DNA of 62,337 nucleotides from an uncultured Bacilli bacterium (GCA_934148015.1 CAKPCU010000005.1:1-62337), one strand, 5' to 3'. Positions 16,939 through 26,308 are shown, counted from the first letter of the stretch. Translations and numbers: made by a program. The notes: a model not told the origin generated them from the sequence alone.

Positions 16939-18183
16939 CTATATATTACCAGTTATTATACTCTTTAATGACCTTCTATATATTTCTATTATACTTGCCT
17001 TTTTAATATCATTTTTTACAGTTAATTCAACCTTACTAACTACTTTATTTCCATCTTTTAATTTTAAAATTCCAACTCTCTGTCCTTTTTTTATAGGAAG
17101 CTTAATTTTATCTAGTTTAATTTCATAATTTAAAGCTTCTTTTTCTTCTCCTCTTTTAATTAATACACTAGCATCTTTCTTTGGAACTATTTTTACATTT
17201 TGATTTTTAGCTTTCGTTATTTTTTTATTTGATATAACATCACCTTTTTTCACCTCTACTTGCATTTCATATGAATTATATCCATAATCTAAAAGAGTCA
17301 TCATATTACTATTTCTAGTTTTACTATCACTTGCACCCATTATTGTACCTATTAATCTCATTCTATTTTTATTTGCTGTTGCAGTAAGGCAGTATCCTGC
17401 TTCTTTTGTATAACCTGTTTTTAGTCCATCTGCTCCTTCATAAGTTTTTATAAGTTTATTTGTATTAACAAGCCAAAACTTATTATCTGTATTTTGTCTT
17501 AAATAATCTTCATAAATAGTAGTAAATTCAAATATCTTTTCATGCTTAACTAATTCTCTTGCCATAAATGCCATATCATATGCAGATGAATAATGATTAG
17601 CTTCATCAAGTCCTGTTGCATTTTTAAAATTCGTATCTTTAAGTCCAAGTTCTTTAGCTTTTTGATTCATTTTTTCTACAAACTTATCTTCAGTTCCAGC
17701 TATTCTTTCTGCAAATACAACAGTTGCATCATTAGCAGATCCTATTGCAACTCCTTTAAACAAGTCTTTAACACTCATTTTTTCATTGGCTTGTAAAAAG
17801 ATTTGACTACCACCCATAGAAGATGCATTAGATGATGTAGTTAAAGTCTCATTCCACTTCAAGTTGCCTTTTTCTATTTCTTCCATAATAAGTATCATAC
17901 TCATTATCTTAGTCATAGAAGCTGGAGCATATCTTTCATGAACATTTTTTTCATATATTATCTTACCAGTAGTTGCTTCAATTAATATTGCACTTTTACC
18001 ATCACTTAATAAATTATCATCTGTGCCTTTACTTTCTTTTTTAGTTACATCTTCTTTTGTAGTTTTGGTATTAGTAGTAGTTTCATTTGTTTTATCACTT
18101 ATGTTACTATCTATTTGAGCTGAAACTTTAATAAACGGAATAAATAACATAATACATATAATAAAAAAACATATTTTTTTCAT
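16939..18183 (-). CDS. dacF: D-alanyl-D-alanine carboxypeptidase (PBP5/DacF type, peptidase S11)
   Basis: 414 residues with a signal peptide (ICFFIICIMLFIPFIKVSA), a Thr/Lys-rich linker and a complete penicillin-binding domain: SxxK in APASMTKIM, SxN in GSANDATV and KTG in DGLKTGYT. The PBP5 C-terminal beta domain follows, then a short helix that can lie on the membrane. It trims the terminal D-Ala from peptidoglycan stem peptides. DacF type is chosen from length; another PBP5 paralogue (DacA, DacB) cannot be excluded. SD AGAGGTGTGAT. Confirms a peptidoglycan wall. Confidence 0.9.
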   Translation of the reverse strand: MKKICFFIICIMLFIPFIKVSAQIDSNISDKTNETTTNTKTTKEDVTKKESKGTDDNLLSDGKSAILIEATTGKIIYEKNVHERYAPASMTKIMSMILIMEEIEKGNLKWNETLTTSSNASSMGGSQIFLQANEKMSVKDLFKGVAIGSANDATVVFAERIAGTEDKFVEKMNQKAKELGLKDTNFKNATGLDEANHYSSAYDMAFMARELVKHEKIFEFTTIYEDYLRQNTDNKFWLVNTNKLIKTYEGADGLKTGYTKEAGYCLTATANKNRMRLIGTIMGASDSKTRNSNMMTLLDYGYNSYEMQVEVKKGDVISNKKITKAKNQNVKIVPKKDASVLIKRGEEKEALNYEIKLDKIKLPIKKGQRVGILKLKDGNKVVSKVELTVKNDIKKASIIEIYRRSLKSIITGNI

Positions 18184-18238
18184 ATCACACCTCTAATAAA
18201 AAATATGTCTTTTTAAGTAAAATATACATTATTAATTT

Positions 18239-19513
18239 TTATTTTATAACTCCATATATAAGTGGTAACTCTTCTTCTTTTACACTAGTTATTATAAAAC
18301 AATTTCTAACTTCATCTTCGCTTATCTTTTTATCATCATAATAAATAGTAGCTAGTAAATCATTCTTATTTATATAGTCTCCCATATGTTTGTTTATTTT
18401 AATTCCAACTTTATAATTTATCTTATCTTCTTTATTTTGTCTTCCACTTCCCATTGAAGAACACAAAATAGCTAGTTTAGTTTCATCAATATCATTTAAA
18501 TATCCACTTGTATTAGAATATACTTTAAAAGTTTTATCTGATACTTCTATTTTATTAATATCTCCGCCTTGATATTTTATAAACTCTTTAAATTTCTCAA
18601 GTGCCTTTTTACTTTCTAGTGCTTCTATAGCTTCTTTTAGGGCATCATCCAAACTAATATTCTTACCCATACTAATCATATATGCTGATATTGTTAAGCA
18701 AAGCTTGGTTAGTTTTTCATTACCTACTCCTTCTAAAACTTCTATAGCTTCTTTAACTTCAAGAGCATTACCTATAGTGCATCCTAAAGGCTCATCCATA
18801 TTTGTAATTAAAGCAACTGTTTCTTTGTTATATTTTTTTCCAATAGAAACCATTAATTTTGCAAGTTCTACTGAATCTTTTAAATCTGTTATAAGTGCAC
18901 CAGAGCCCGTTTTAACATCCAAAACAATTTTATCTGCACCAGCTGCTATTTTCTTACTCATTATACTAGATGCTATAAGTGGTATTGATCTTGTTGTTCC
19001 AGTAACATCTCTTAATGCATATATTTTTTTATCAGCTGGAACTAAGTCTTTTGTCTGCATTGCATCTACTATTCCTATATCTTGTACTTGTTTTATAAAC
19101 TCTTCTTCTGTTAAGTTAGAATTAAACCCACTAATAGAATCAAGTTTGTCAATGGTGCCTCCTGTATGTCCAAGTCCCTTACCAGATAATTTAGCTACTT
19201 TAACCGATGCTGATGCTACTATTGGAGCAACTATCAAAGTAGTTTTATCTCCAACTCCACCAGTTGAATGCTTATCTACTTTTATTCCATCTATAGAAGA
19301 TAAATTAAGTGTATCCCCACTATTAACCATTGCCTTAGTCATATAATATGTTTCATCATCATTCATGCCATTTATACATATAGCCATTAATAAGGCTGAA
19401 GCTTGTGCATCACTTATTATACCAAGAGTATAGCCATTAATAAAATAATCTATTTCTTCTTCAGTTAGTACTTCATTATTTTTTTTCTTTTCTATAATAG
19501 ATATTATGTTCAT
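18239..19513 (-). CDS. pdp: Pyrimidine-nucleoside phosphorylase
   Basis: 424 residues. Cleaves uridine, thymidine and deoxyuridine with phosphate to base plus (deoxy)ribose-1-phosphate. Family signatures KHSTGGVGDKTTLIVAPIVAS, SGKGLGHTGGTIDKLDSI and ALRDVTGTTRSIPLIASSI are intact, as is the C-terminal GxGRQNKEDKINYKVGI segment. Start at ATG 19513, which has SD AGGGGTGAT; an in-frame GTG nine bases upstream overlaps that SD and is less likely. Last core gene before the decayed island. Confidence 0.93.
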   Translation of the reverse strand: MNIISIIEKKKNNEVLTEEEIDYFINGYTLGIISDAQASALLMAICINGMNDDETYYMTKAMVNSGDTLNLSSIDGIKVDKHSTGGVGDKTTLIVAPIVASASVKVAKLSGKGLGHTGGTIDKLDSISGFNSNLTEEEFIKQVQDIGIVDAMQTKDLVPADKKIYALRDVTGTTRSIPLIASSIMSKKIAAGADKIVLDVKTGSGALITDLKDSVELAKLMVSIGKKYNKETVALITNMDEPLGCTIGNALEVKEAIEVLEGVGNEKLTKLCLTISAYMISMGKNISLDDALKEAIEALESKKALEKFKEFIKYQGGDINKIEVSDKTFKVYSNTSGYLNDIDETKLAILCSSMGSGRQNKEDKINYKVGIKINKHMGDYINKNDLLATIYYDDKKISEDEVRNCFIITSVKEEELPLIYGVIK

Positions 19514-19576
19514 ATTTATCACCCCTATTATTATATATTTATTATAGCATAAATGTACAAAAGATGATAAAGTTAA

Positions 19577-20748
19577 TTAAATAAACTTGTATTCTCTTTC
19601 TAATATTTTATTATCAGTAACATATTTCATAATAAATTTATTTGTTTCTTTTACAAAAAGACATACAATGTTTTTGATTATCGATTAGGAAGTCATAATT
19701 TTTTCCTGTCTTTAAAATGAACTTAATTACATTAGGATTTTTATTTCCATTCTCATCTATTTCACCAACTATAATTTTATCAATTAAATTCTTAAAACAA
19801 TCTTCATTAAATTCTTCAAGTCTTGGTGTAGTATTTATTACTTCTTCTATTTTATTTAATCTTTTGATTTGTTTATCTTTGTTAATAATTTCACTTTTAT
19901 AAGTATTTAGTTTTTCACTCACTTCATCAACTTACTTAATAATTCTTTTTCTTTCTTAACATAAGTATCATTATCTATTATCTTATCTAGTTTCATATCT
20001 ACTAGACTTGATAATCTATCGTTAAGTTTTATTTTTTCATTTTCAAGTCTTTTAATATCTTTTTCAAATCCTGTTTCTTCGGTCATTTTTTTAATTGCTG
20101 ATAATAAGTTAATGTTATTTGTTGTTCTTTCTTCATTTAATTTGTTATATAACTCTACAAACATTTCTTGTAATAGACTTTCTCTAACAAATTTAGAATC
20201 TTCACAATCATATCTTTCTTGTGCTCGTCTTTGACATGCCCAATAAGGAGTTCTTGTACCATCTTGTTTAGCTCTACCCATTTTTCTTGTAAATATTGTC
20301 CCACAATAACCACAAACTATTTTACTACTAAAAGGATACCTTAAACTATATTTACTATAATCAGTAGGTTTCCCATCTTTCACAGGTCTTTTTCGTTTGT
20401 TAGTTATGCTAATACTTCTCTTGTAATAATAGGTTTATGATGATTTTTAACTAGATAAATATCTTTTTCACCTTTATTAACTTTTGTTTTATGTGTAATT
20501 GGATTTTCTACATAATACTTTTGTAATCTTAAATCACCAACGTATTTATAATTGTTAATTACATTTCTAACAGTTGTGTGTGTCCATTTTCTACCTTTTA
20601 AAGTTAATATATTTCTCTTATTTAACTCTTTAGCAATTATATGAACACCTTTACCATTAATATACCAATCAAACATTAATCTAACATTTTTGGATTGTTC
20701 TTCATTTTCGTGAATTATGTGTGGTTCCATGTTTTTACCTCTTTTCAT
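19577..20748 (-). pseudogene. Large serine recombinase, C-terminal remnant with frameshifts
   Basis: Three pieces in different frames make up the C-terminal half of a serine integrase or transposon recombinase. 20404-20748 is the recombinase DNA-binding domain (FDWYINGKGVHIIAKELN, GRKWTHTTVRNVINNYKYVG). 19919-20383 carries the zinc ribbon (VCGYCGTIFTRK...YWACQRRA) and a coiled coil. 19577-19922 continues the helix and the final strand domain, itself shifting frame near 19660. The N-terminal catalytic resolvase domain is missing; the adjoining sequence is the end of the HD gene. Non-functional remnant of a mobile element. Confidence 0.88.
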
Positions 20749-20763
20749 AGCTATTTTAGAACA

Positions 20764-22173
20764 TTAATTAATAAAAGATGAAATGTCGATTTGATTACCA
20801 TTAATTAAAAATATATAATTTTTGTTTAAATACCTAGCTACTTTATAAGGAATAGTAATTGCTTTAGGCCAATCATTTAAAATTTTTAAATCAAATTGAT
20901 CAACAGTTGTATACTTTACAATTAGTTCTTTGTCTGAAATTTCAATTTCAACCTTTATAATTTTTTGTATTTCTTTATTCATTTTATCTTGTATACTAGA
21001 ATTTATTGTTCTATGATATGTTACATCTAACTTATCTGCTAAGACTAAAGCTAATCCTATTAATGATTTAATTTCATTACCTTTAGAGTGATCTATAATT
21101 GCCTGCTTAATCATTTCTTTTTCTTTTATTGTAATATCATTTTCATTAATATAATTCATAAATATTTTAGCACTTTCTAATGCGTGATCTACTTTATCTC
21201 CTTTTACCAATCCTATATCATGTAAAAGTGCAGCAGTCATTCCTAAATCAATAGTCCTTTCATCAGCACCTAATTGTGATAAAATTATATTTACATATTC
21301 TGCAACCCTCTTGTAATGACCTAGTCCATGTTCCCAATCCCATTTGCCATCAGTTATAAATCTAATATTTTCAATTTTATTTACCGTTTCATAATACTCT
21401 TTATTTGTTAATAGCTTTTTATATAAACTGCTATATTCAGCATTTTTAACTTTTATAATACAATTCCATAGTCTATCATCATCTTTTATTATTACTATTT
21501 TATTTAATTTAATTAATCTTTCAACAAGGTAAAGAATTATAGTATCAGAAATATGTAAATTAGACATTATATGTCCAACCAATTCAGCACTTTTTGCTCC
21601 ACCTAATTCATTTAATTTATTTAATAAAGTGTCATTAAAATAATCATAAGGTACTAATTTAACATTTCCATGTTCCATAATTCGCATATCTGATTTTTGT
21701 GTTTTAATTTTGTTCCATAAATTAGACAATTCAATTATTTCTTCATTTGTTAATTTATGCTCTTTTTCTGTTAATTCCTCAAGTTCGTGTTCTCTAAGCA
21801 TTGCAGGTGATAAGAATTTTTTGTTTTGTTCATCTGAATATATAACATATAAACTACAATCTTTTCCTTTTACATAATTTGATATGTATGTTAATAAAAT
21901 ATATGAATCTGAATCTTGATGACTGCACCAAACTCTTATTTTATTTTTTCTCTTAATTGAATTATCTAATTTATTCATTTCTTCACTAAAATCATAAACT
22001 ATTTCTTCTTTATAAATATATTTTGGAAGAATAATTTTAGATTGATTTATGCAAGATAAATCAGCTATTGAAAAAACTGTATTAAATTTAATTATTTCAT
22101 TTTTCCCCAATTGACTTTTAGACATAGTATAATTTGTTGAATCCCCAAAAATAATTTCAGTTAAATTTTCCAT
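20764..22173 (-). CDS. DUF1835 - DUF3658 - HD domain fusion protein
   Basis: 469 residues. N-terminal part (LTEIIFGDSTNYTMSKSQLG, IRVWCSHQDSDSYILLTYIS) matches DUF1835; residues about 150-200 (SNLWNKIKTQKSDMRIMEHG, YDYFNDTLL) match DUF3658; the C-terminal third is an HD metal-dependent phosphohydrolase (GLGHYKRVAEYV, AALLHDIGL, DHALESAKIF, ADKLDVTYH) with the expected H...HD...H...D metal ligands. SD AAGAGGAAAT. The combination is unusual and lies among mobile-element debris, so a nucleotide- or signal-hydrolysing defence or accessory role is conceivable, but there is no direct evidence. The frame is intact, unlike its neighbours. Confidence 0.72.
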   Translation of the reverse strand: MENLTEIIFGDSTNYTMSKSQLGKNEIIKFNTVFSIADLSCINQSKIILPKYIYKEEIVYDFSEEMNKLDNSIKRKNKIRVWCSHQDSDSYILLTYISNYVKGKDCSLYVIYSDEQNKKFLSPAMLREHELEELTEKEHKLTNEEIIELSNLWNKIKTQKSDMRIMEHGNVKLVPYDYFNDTLLNKLNELGGAKSAELVGHIMSNLHISDTIILYLVERLIKLNKIVIIKDDDRLWNCIIKVKNAEYSSLYKKLLTNKEYYETVNKIENIRFITDGKWDWEHGLGHYKRVAEYVNIILSQLGADERTIDLGMTAALLHDIGLVKGDKVDHALESAKIFMNYINENDITIKEKEMIKQAIIDHSKGNEIKSLIGLALVLADKLDVTYHRTINSSIQDKMNKEIQKIIKVEIEISDKELIVKYTTVDQFDLKILNDWPKAITIPYKVARYLNKNYIFLINGNQIDISSFIN

Positions 22174-22233
22174 AAGTATTTCCTCTTTTTATTCTATATT
22201 ATATCAAAAATTTTAATGTTATTGAATTGATTT

Positions 22234-23567
22234 TTACAAACTTATATCAAAATCATCTTTATCAATTTCATCGTCGTATTCTTCATAGTTATCATAATCT
22301 TGCTCATATTCATCTTCATATAAAGATGTCTTGATAGTTGTATATTGATCTGGTACATTTGCATATTCAAATAGTTCATCTTCTCTTGGTGTACCTTTTG
22401 CAATATCTTTTACATCCAACATTTTAAAATCTTTATTATCATAATATTGTTTAACTTCTTCTTCAGCATAATCCTTAATATATTCAGCACCAATTTGTAA
22501 TAGTTTTCTAAAGAATTGTTTTATTGCTTTTATTATTCGTTGTATCTTATCATTTAATTTGTTATTTTCTTTTTCAAGTTGATTATTCTTATATTCTAAC
22601 ACATGGACTTCTCGCTTGATATTTTTATTCTGATTCTCAAGAACTTTATAACCACTTGTATAACTATTAATTTCATTAAATATTTCTTTTATTTTAGGTT
22701 GTAGATCTATAACTTTTTTAGATTCTTTGACTATTTTATTCATAGTATCAAAAGTATCTTTATTAACTATAACATGATTTTTGTTAAATGGTATATTTTT
22801 AGTAGTTTTCATTTTCTCATCAAATTCATTAAGTGCTTTATCAAGTCTATTATTCCTAACATTTAAATTTTCTTCTAATTTTCTATTTATCTTTTTATAA
22901 TCTTTAATTTTAATATGTTTTCTATCACTACCTTTAATGCCTCTTTCTAAATCATAACCTTTATCAGTTAATCTTTTATGATATTTATCTTGTAATTCTG
23001 ACAAATGCATTTTATCTCTAATATATTGTTTTTTAGAAATAGTATATCTTTCTATATTAGTCCTTTTATCAAACTATTTAACTAGTGGAATTACTACACA
23101 ATGAATATGTGGTGTTTTTTCATCTAAATGGACAGTTGCATGTAAAACTTGTCTTTTTGTATAACCTAAATCTTTATAAACAAATTCCATACAAGTATCA
23201 GCCCAATCTTTTATGTCATCTCTTGCCATATCTTTAAAGAATTCATTAGTAGCAGTAAATAATAATTCATCAGCAACAACATTTTGTGATTTATCTAACA
23301 TATGCTTGAAAGTCTTTTTTCTATCTTCTCGCTCGGTTTTCATTCTTTCTTCGTGTTCTTTTCTATAATCTTTAACAACATTATAACCCCCCTTAACATA
23401 TTTATCTGATAAGGGGACAAGTTCTATATTATCTTTACTTCTTTCTATATCTATATCTGGATTAGAATTATAAGCTTTTTCTCTCTTTTATTGTGTGATT
23501 CAATTTGTGCTAAATCATTTATAGTCATTATTGGTTCACTTCTAAATATTGCATAGTTTAAATTCAT
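22234..23567 (-). pseudogene. MobV-type relaxase (plasmid mobilization protein, Mob_Pre), broken
   Basis: Start ATG 23567 (SD GAGAGGTAG) gives NLNYAIFRSEPIMTINDLAQ, a Mob_Pre N-terminus. The reading then shifts frame near 23480, resumes with SDKYVKGGYNVVKDYRKEH, and reaches the relaxase metal motif HLDEKTPHIHCVVIP (23074-23343). An in-frame TAG at 23076-23074 follows, after which the same frame runs on to 22234 with long coiled-coil helices and an acidic tail. Two lesions make it inactive. It shows that the island was once mobilizable. Confidence 0.88.
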
Positions 23568-23596
23568 TTATATCTACCTCTCTTTCTTTTAATAAC

Positions 23597-23623
23597 AAAA
23601 AAAGCCCATACATTTCTGTATGG
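23597..23623 (-). terminator. Terminator after the second small RNA
   Basis: On the minus strand CCATACA-GAAA-TGTATGG, then GCTTTTTTT. Ends the transcript that begins at about 23670. Confidence 0.8.
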
Positions 23624-23633
23624 AACTTTTTTG

Positions 23634-23670
23634 ACGACTTAGAGCTTCAAAAGTTTTCTAAGTACCAATC
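23634..23670 (-). ncRNA. AbiF-associated-type structured RNA, copy 2
   Basis: Minus-strand RNA beginning GATTGG (23670-23665), then a hairpin with stem ACTTAGA/TCTAAGT (23663-23657 with 23643-23637) and a 13-nt loop AAACTTTTGAAGC identical to copy 1. A -10 box TATAAT (23682-23677) lies exactly six bases before GATTGG, as in copy 1, and a strong terminator follows at 23597-23623. Two stem pairs differ from copy 1, both as compensatory double changes. It sits just after the broken Abi gene. The call as an AbiF-type RNA rests on structure plus the Abi neighbour. Confidence 0.68.
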
Positions 23671-23676
23671 AATATT

Positions 23677-23682
23677 ATTATA
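23677..23682 (-). promoter_or_regulatory. -10 box for small RNA copy 2
   Basis: TATAAT on the minus strand, six bases before the GATTGG start, the same spacing as in copy 1. No good -35 hexamer is visible. Confidence 0.5.
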
Positions 23683-23695
23683 TACTTTTTTAATT

Positions 23696-24576
23696 CTATT
23701 TATTCTTATAAAATCCCATTAGGTATAAAATAATATCTATATTTACCGATTTAATTTTACTTTCTAATTTGCTTAATTCAATATCTATTAATTTTTCGAA
23801 TTCCAAACCTTTTTCTTCATCTAATAAAACTTGCATAGATTTCATAATCATATATAAATTTGTTGAATTATCTTTATTTATATAGTTCTTATCAATATCT
23901 TTAAACGTTAATAAGAATTTACTATGAAATGAAAATAATCTATCGTTATGAGCACATATATTTCTAATCATTGTCATATTCTTCATGATTTGTTTTAGTA
24001 ATTTATCAGATATTTTAAATTCTTTACTTATCATTTGTCTATCTGATTGTTTAACATGGCATATAATCTACTTAATTCGCCAAGAGTTAATATTTTTGTT
24101 AATACAAATGGGGAAACAAATCCATACTCATCAATATAATGAGTCAGTGCTTCATGTTTTCCATTTTGCTTTTATATTTCTTCTTTTATTTTTTCTATTG
24201 ACTCCACGATAATAGAACTATTAACACTATTATCAAAGTTATCTACTATTAAATAATTTTCTATACCATACTTTTCTGATATAGTTTCTGCTAATAAGGA
24301 TTTAATAATAGTTTCAATTTCAAGAATATATTTTAAAAATATTGATCTAATATTTTTATCAAACTCATATAAAAAATATATTTCATCAAAGGATACATTC
24401 TTTTTATAATTTTTATCAGAAGTTTTAAAAACATCTTTATAACTATTTATGACTGAATAATAAGAATATTCTTTAATTTTATCTAGTGCATCTTCTTTAT
24501 TAAATACTGATACACCTTTTAATATTAAATATTCAACTAATTCATTTGGACTTTTATATTGCTTCAAGATTATCAC
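23696..24576 (-). pseudogene. Abi_2 / AbiF-AbiD family HEPN protein, interrupted
   Basis: Two pieces of one roughly 290-residue Abi_2 protein. The first (from ATG 24576) has the family pattern SPNELVEYLILKGVSV, a YSYYSVINSYKDVF helix and LYEFDKNIRSIFLKYILEIE, and ends at TAA 24174-24172. The same frame continues (EALTHYIDEYGFVSPFVLTK) until a frameshift near 24045, after which the second piece runs to 23696 and contains the HEPN RNase motif RxxxxH in RNICAHNDR. In intact systems the protein is an RNase-type toxin acting in phage defence. The HEPN residues remain but the chain is broken twice. Flanked on both sides by copies of a structured RNA. Confidence 0.85.
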
Positions 24577-24590
24577 TTCCTTAAAATAAA

Positions 24591-24627
24591 ACGACTCAGG
24601 GCTTCAAAAGTTTCCTGAGTACCAATC
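24591..24627 (-). ncRNA. AbiF-associated-type structured RNA, copy 1
   Basis: Minus-strand RNA beginning GATTGG (24627-24622), then stem ACTCAGG/CCTGAGT (24620-24614 with 24600-24594) around the 13-nt loop AAACTTTTGAAGC, followed by CG and TTTTATTTT. A full promoter lies upstream (TTGATT-N17-TATATT, 24662-24634), placing the start at GATTGG. It lies directly before the Abi gene. The identical loop and compensatory stem changes relative to copy 2 show selection on RNA structure. In known AbiF loci such an RNA acts as antitoxin; that role is inferred here. Confidence 0.72.
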
Positions 24628-24633
24628 GATATG

Positions 24634-24662
24634 AATATACCATATTTACTACCAATAATCAA
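24634..24662 (-). promoter_or_regulatory. Sigma-A promoter for small RNA copy 1 and the Abi gene
   Basis: TTGATT (24662-24657), 17-bp spacer, TATATT (24639-24634). The predicted start coincides with the GATTGG 5' end shared by both RNA copies. Confidence 0.7.
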
Positions 24663-24867
24663 TACTTTGGGATTAATTTCTTTAATATGGTATGTCAGCT
24701 AATCTTTATTTTATATTTGACTTCATTTTGATAAAATACTTATTTGAATTTGAGAACACTTTATTATTTTTAAATAACTGATAAAACTAATAAAAATTCA
24801 TCTCTGTCATTTAATAATTTACTTTCTAAATCTGTAATAGTTAAGTGATATTTATAAAGTTTTCCTT

Positions 24868-25740
24868 TTAAACAAAGCAAATCTGTTGTTTTAACAAATG
24901 ATTTCTTTTTGTTAAAGATTGTTTATTCTTTTTACATATGATAATTCCCATTGTAGGATTTTGATCCATCTTTTTTAAATTGTTATCAATGTAATTCATA
25001 TATACTGAAATTTGACCTATATGTTCTTTTTTTAGTTCAGTTACTTTTAACTCTAGTACTACATATCTATTATCATTTATATTAAATAAGAGCATATCTA
25101 TATAGTTATATCTACTGTCTATCTTTATTGGGTATTCATTTCCAACATATGTAAAACCATCACCTAACTCTTTTAAAAAGTTATCTAAATCTTCCAATAT
25201 CAGTTCTTTTAAAGTCTTCTCTGTTATTTCATCAGTGTTATATTTATTTTTGATTAGTATAGGATTCTTTATAAAATCATAACAAGACGTTTCTTTATTT
25301 TCTATTAATTTGTGCTTTGCCTCTTCATCTAACCTTTCATATTCTTTATTCTTTATTTTCTCACGAAGTTTCCTTACAGATAAATTTTGTTCTTCTGCTA
25401 TTTTTATATAATATTTCATCATATCTCCATCTAACCATATTATTTCACAATAATGCGAATATGATAATTTATCCGACATTGTCGGACATTTTGAAAATAC
25501 GTTAAAAAATTTCCTAAAATATCTTAATCTAGTTGGAGTATAACCTCTGCCTAATTCCTTGGTTAACCTAATAGAATACTTTTTTATTATACTTTCTCCG
25601 TAACTTTTATCAGCTTCACTAAGTAGTTTACCTACCATGTAATATGTATTTAAATCACTTCTATTTTTTGAGTAGTCTTTTACTCTTTTATATACTTCAT
25701 TATTTATTAATTCTCTTTTTATCTCTTCATAATAATTCAT
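24868..25740 (-). CDS. DUF1016 / YhcG-type PD-(D/E)XK nuclease, possibly 3'-frameshifted
   Basis: 290 residues. N-terminal DUF1016 helical domain (NTYYMVGKLLSEADKSYGES, TPTRLRYFRKFF) and a C-terminal PD-(D/E)XK core: YIDMLLFN...YVVLELKV, with Asp, Glu and Lys in the expected order, then GQISVYMNYID. After GIIICKKN the frame gives an atypical basic tail and stops at 24868. Another frame stays open to 24770 (SFVKTTDLLCLKGKLYKYHL...), so the 3' end may be frameshifted or joined to another gene. Relatives are often linked to restriction and phage-defence loci. Catalytic residues are complete. Confidence 0.8.
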   Translation of the reverse strand: MNYYEEIKRELINNEVYKRVKDYSKNRSDLNTYYMVGKLLSEADKSYGESIIKKYSIRLTKELGRGYTPTRLRYFRKFFNVFSKCPTMSDKLSYSHYCEIIWLDGDMMKYYIKIAEEQNLSVRKLREKIKNKEYERLDEEAKHKLIENKETSCYDFIKNPILIKNKYNTDEITEKTLKELILEDLDNFLKELGDGFTYVGNEYPIKIDSRYNYIDMLLFNINDNRYVVLELKVTELKKEHIGQISVYMNYIDNNLKKMDQNPTMGIIICKKNKQSLTKRNHLLKQQICFV

Positions 25741-25767
25741 ATCCCACCTATATCAAAGAAAAACAGA

Positions 25768-26118
25768 TTATTTTTCTTTATCTGTTTCTCTATTTTTTCT
25801 ATTGCTAGATAAAAACGTTACTTTTTCTGCAATAAATTCAGTTACTTGTCTTGTTTTTTCATCTTCAGTTTCATATTTTCTAGTCTGAATTCTTCCCTTA
25901 ACACCTAATAAATCTCCTTTGCTGCAATACTCGCTAGTTGACTCAGCAACATTATTCCATAATATACAATCTATAAAATCCGTATCATATTCTCCATCAG
26001 GATTTTTATAGCTTCTAGGTACAGCTAGAGTTATATTTGCAACATTTTTTCCTGTTTCAGTTTTCTTTAGTTCTGGATCTTTAACTAATCTTCCTATAAC
26101 TATTAACTGATTTAGCAT
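25768..26118 (-). CDS. ssb: Single-stranded DNA-binding protein
   Basis: 116 residues. OB-fold features MLNQLIVIGRLVKDPELKKT, DFIDCILWNNVAE and LLGVKGRIQTRKYE are clear. The flexible linker and acidic DDDIPF-type tail used to recruit partner proteins are absent; the chain ends in a basic stretch. That form is common in phage and mobile-element SSBs, and its place beside the island suggests it belongs to it rather than being the main replication SSB. SD AAAGGAGGAAAAAAC. Confidence 0.9.
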   Translation of the reverse strand: MLNQLIVIGRLVKDPELKKTETGKNVANITLAVPRSYKNPDGEYDTDFIDCILWNNVAESTSEYCSKGDLLGVKGRIQTRKYETEDEKTRQVTEFIAEKVTFLSSNRKNRETDKEK

Positions 26119-26230
26119 GTTTTTTCCTCCTTTCTGTGAGTAAATTTACAACAAATAAAAACCATTATCAAAACTCAGATTTTTAAAATCATATAGTTAA
26201 TATGAAGAAAAAATTAATTTTTTGCTATAC

Positions 26231-26270
26231 AAAAAAAGAAATTCTGAATACTTTTAGTACTCAAAATTTC
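26231..26270 (-). terminator. Terminator of the suf operon
   Basis: A 15-bp stem (26256-26270 with 26238-26252, two G-U pairs) with a 3-nt loop, followed by seven T on the minus strand. Confidence 0.8.
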
Positions 26271-26308
26271 AAAATCTGTAATTTGTTCGATTTTTTCCGA
26301 CAATTTAT

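Noticed and set aside
18705..19346. 213-codon plus-strand open frame opposite the phosphorylase gene
   Set aside because: Antisense shadow of a highly conserved gene, with no SD or family match. The same holds for long antisense frames at 3185-3592, 35897-36271 and 38711-39088.
23634..24627. CRISPR array from the direct repeat around the Abi gene
   Set aside because: Only two copies, separated by a gene rather than a spacer, each with its own -10 box; fits duplicated ncRNA genes.
26270..26300. Second Spo0A box (TTCGATTTTTTCCGACAA)
   Set aside because: Neither half matches TGTCGAA; it lies past the suf terminator.
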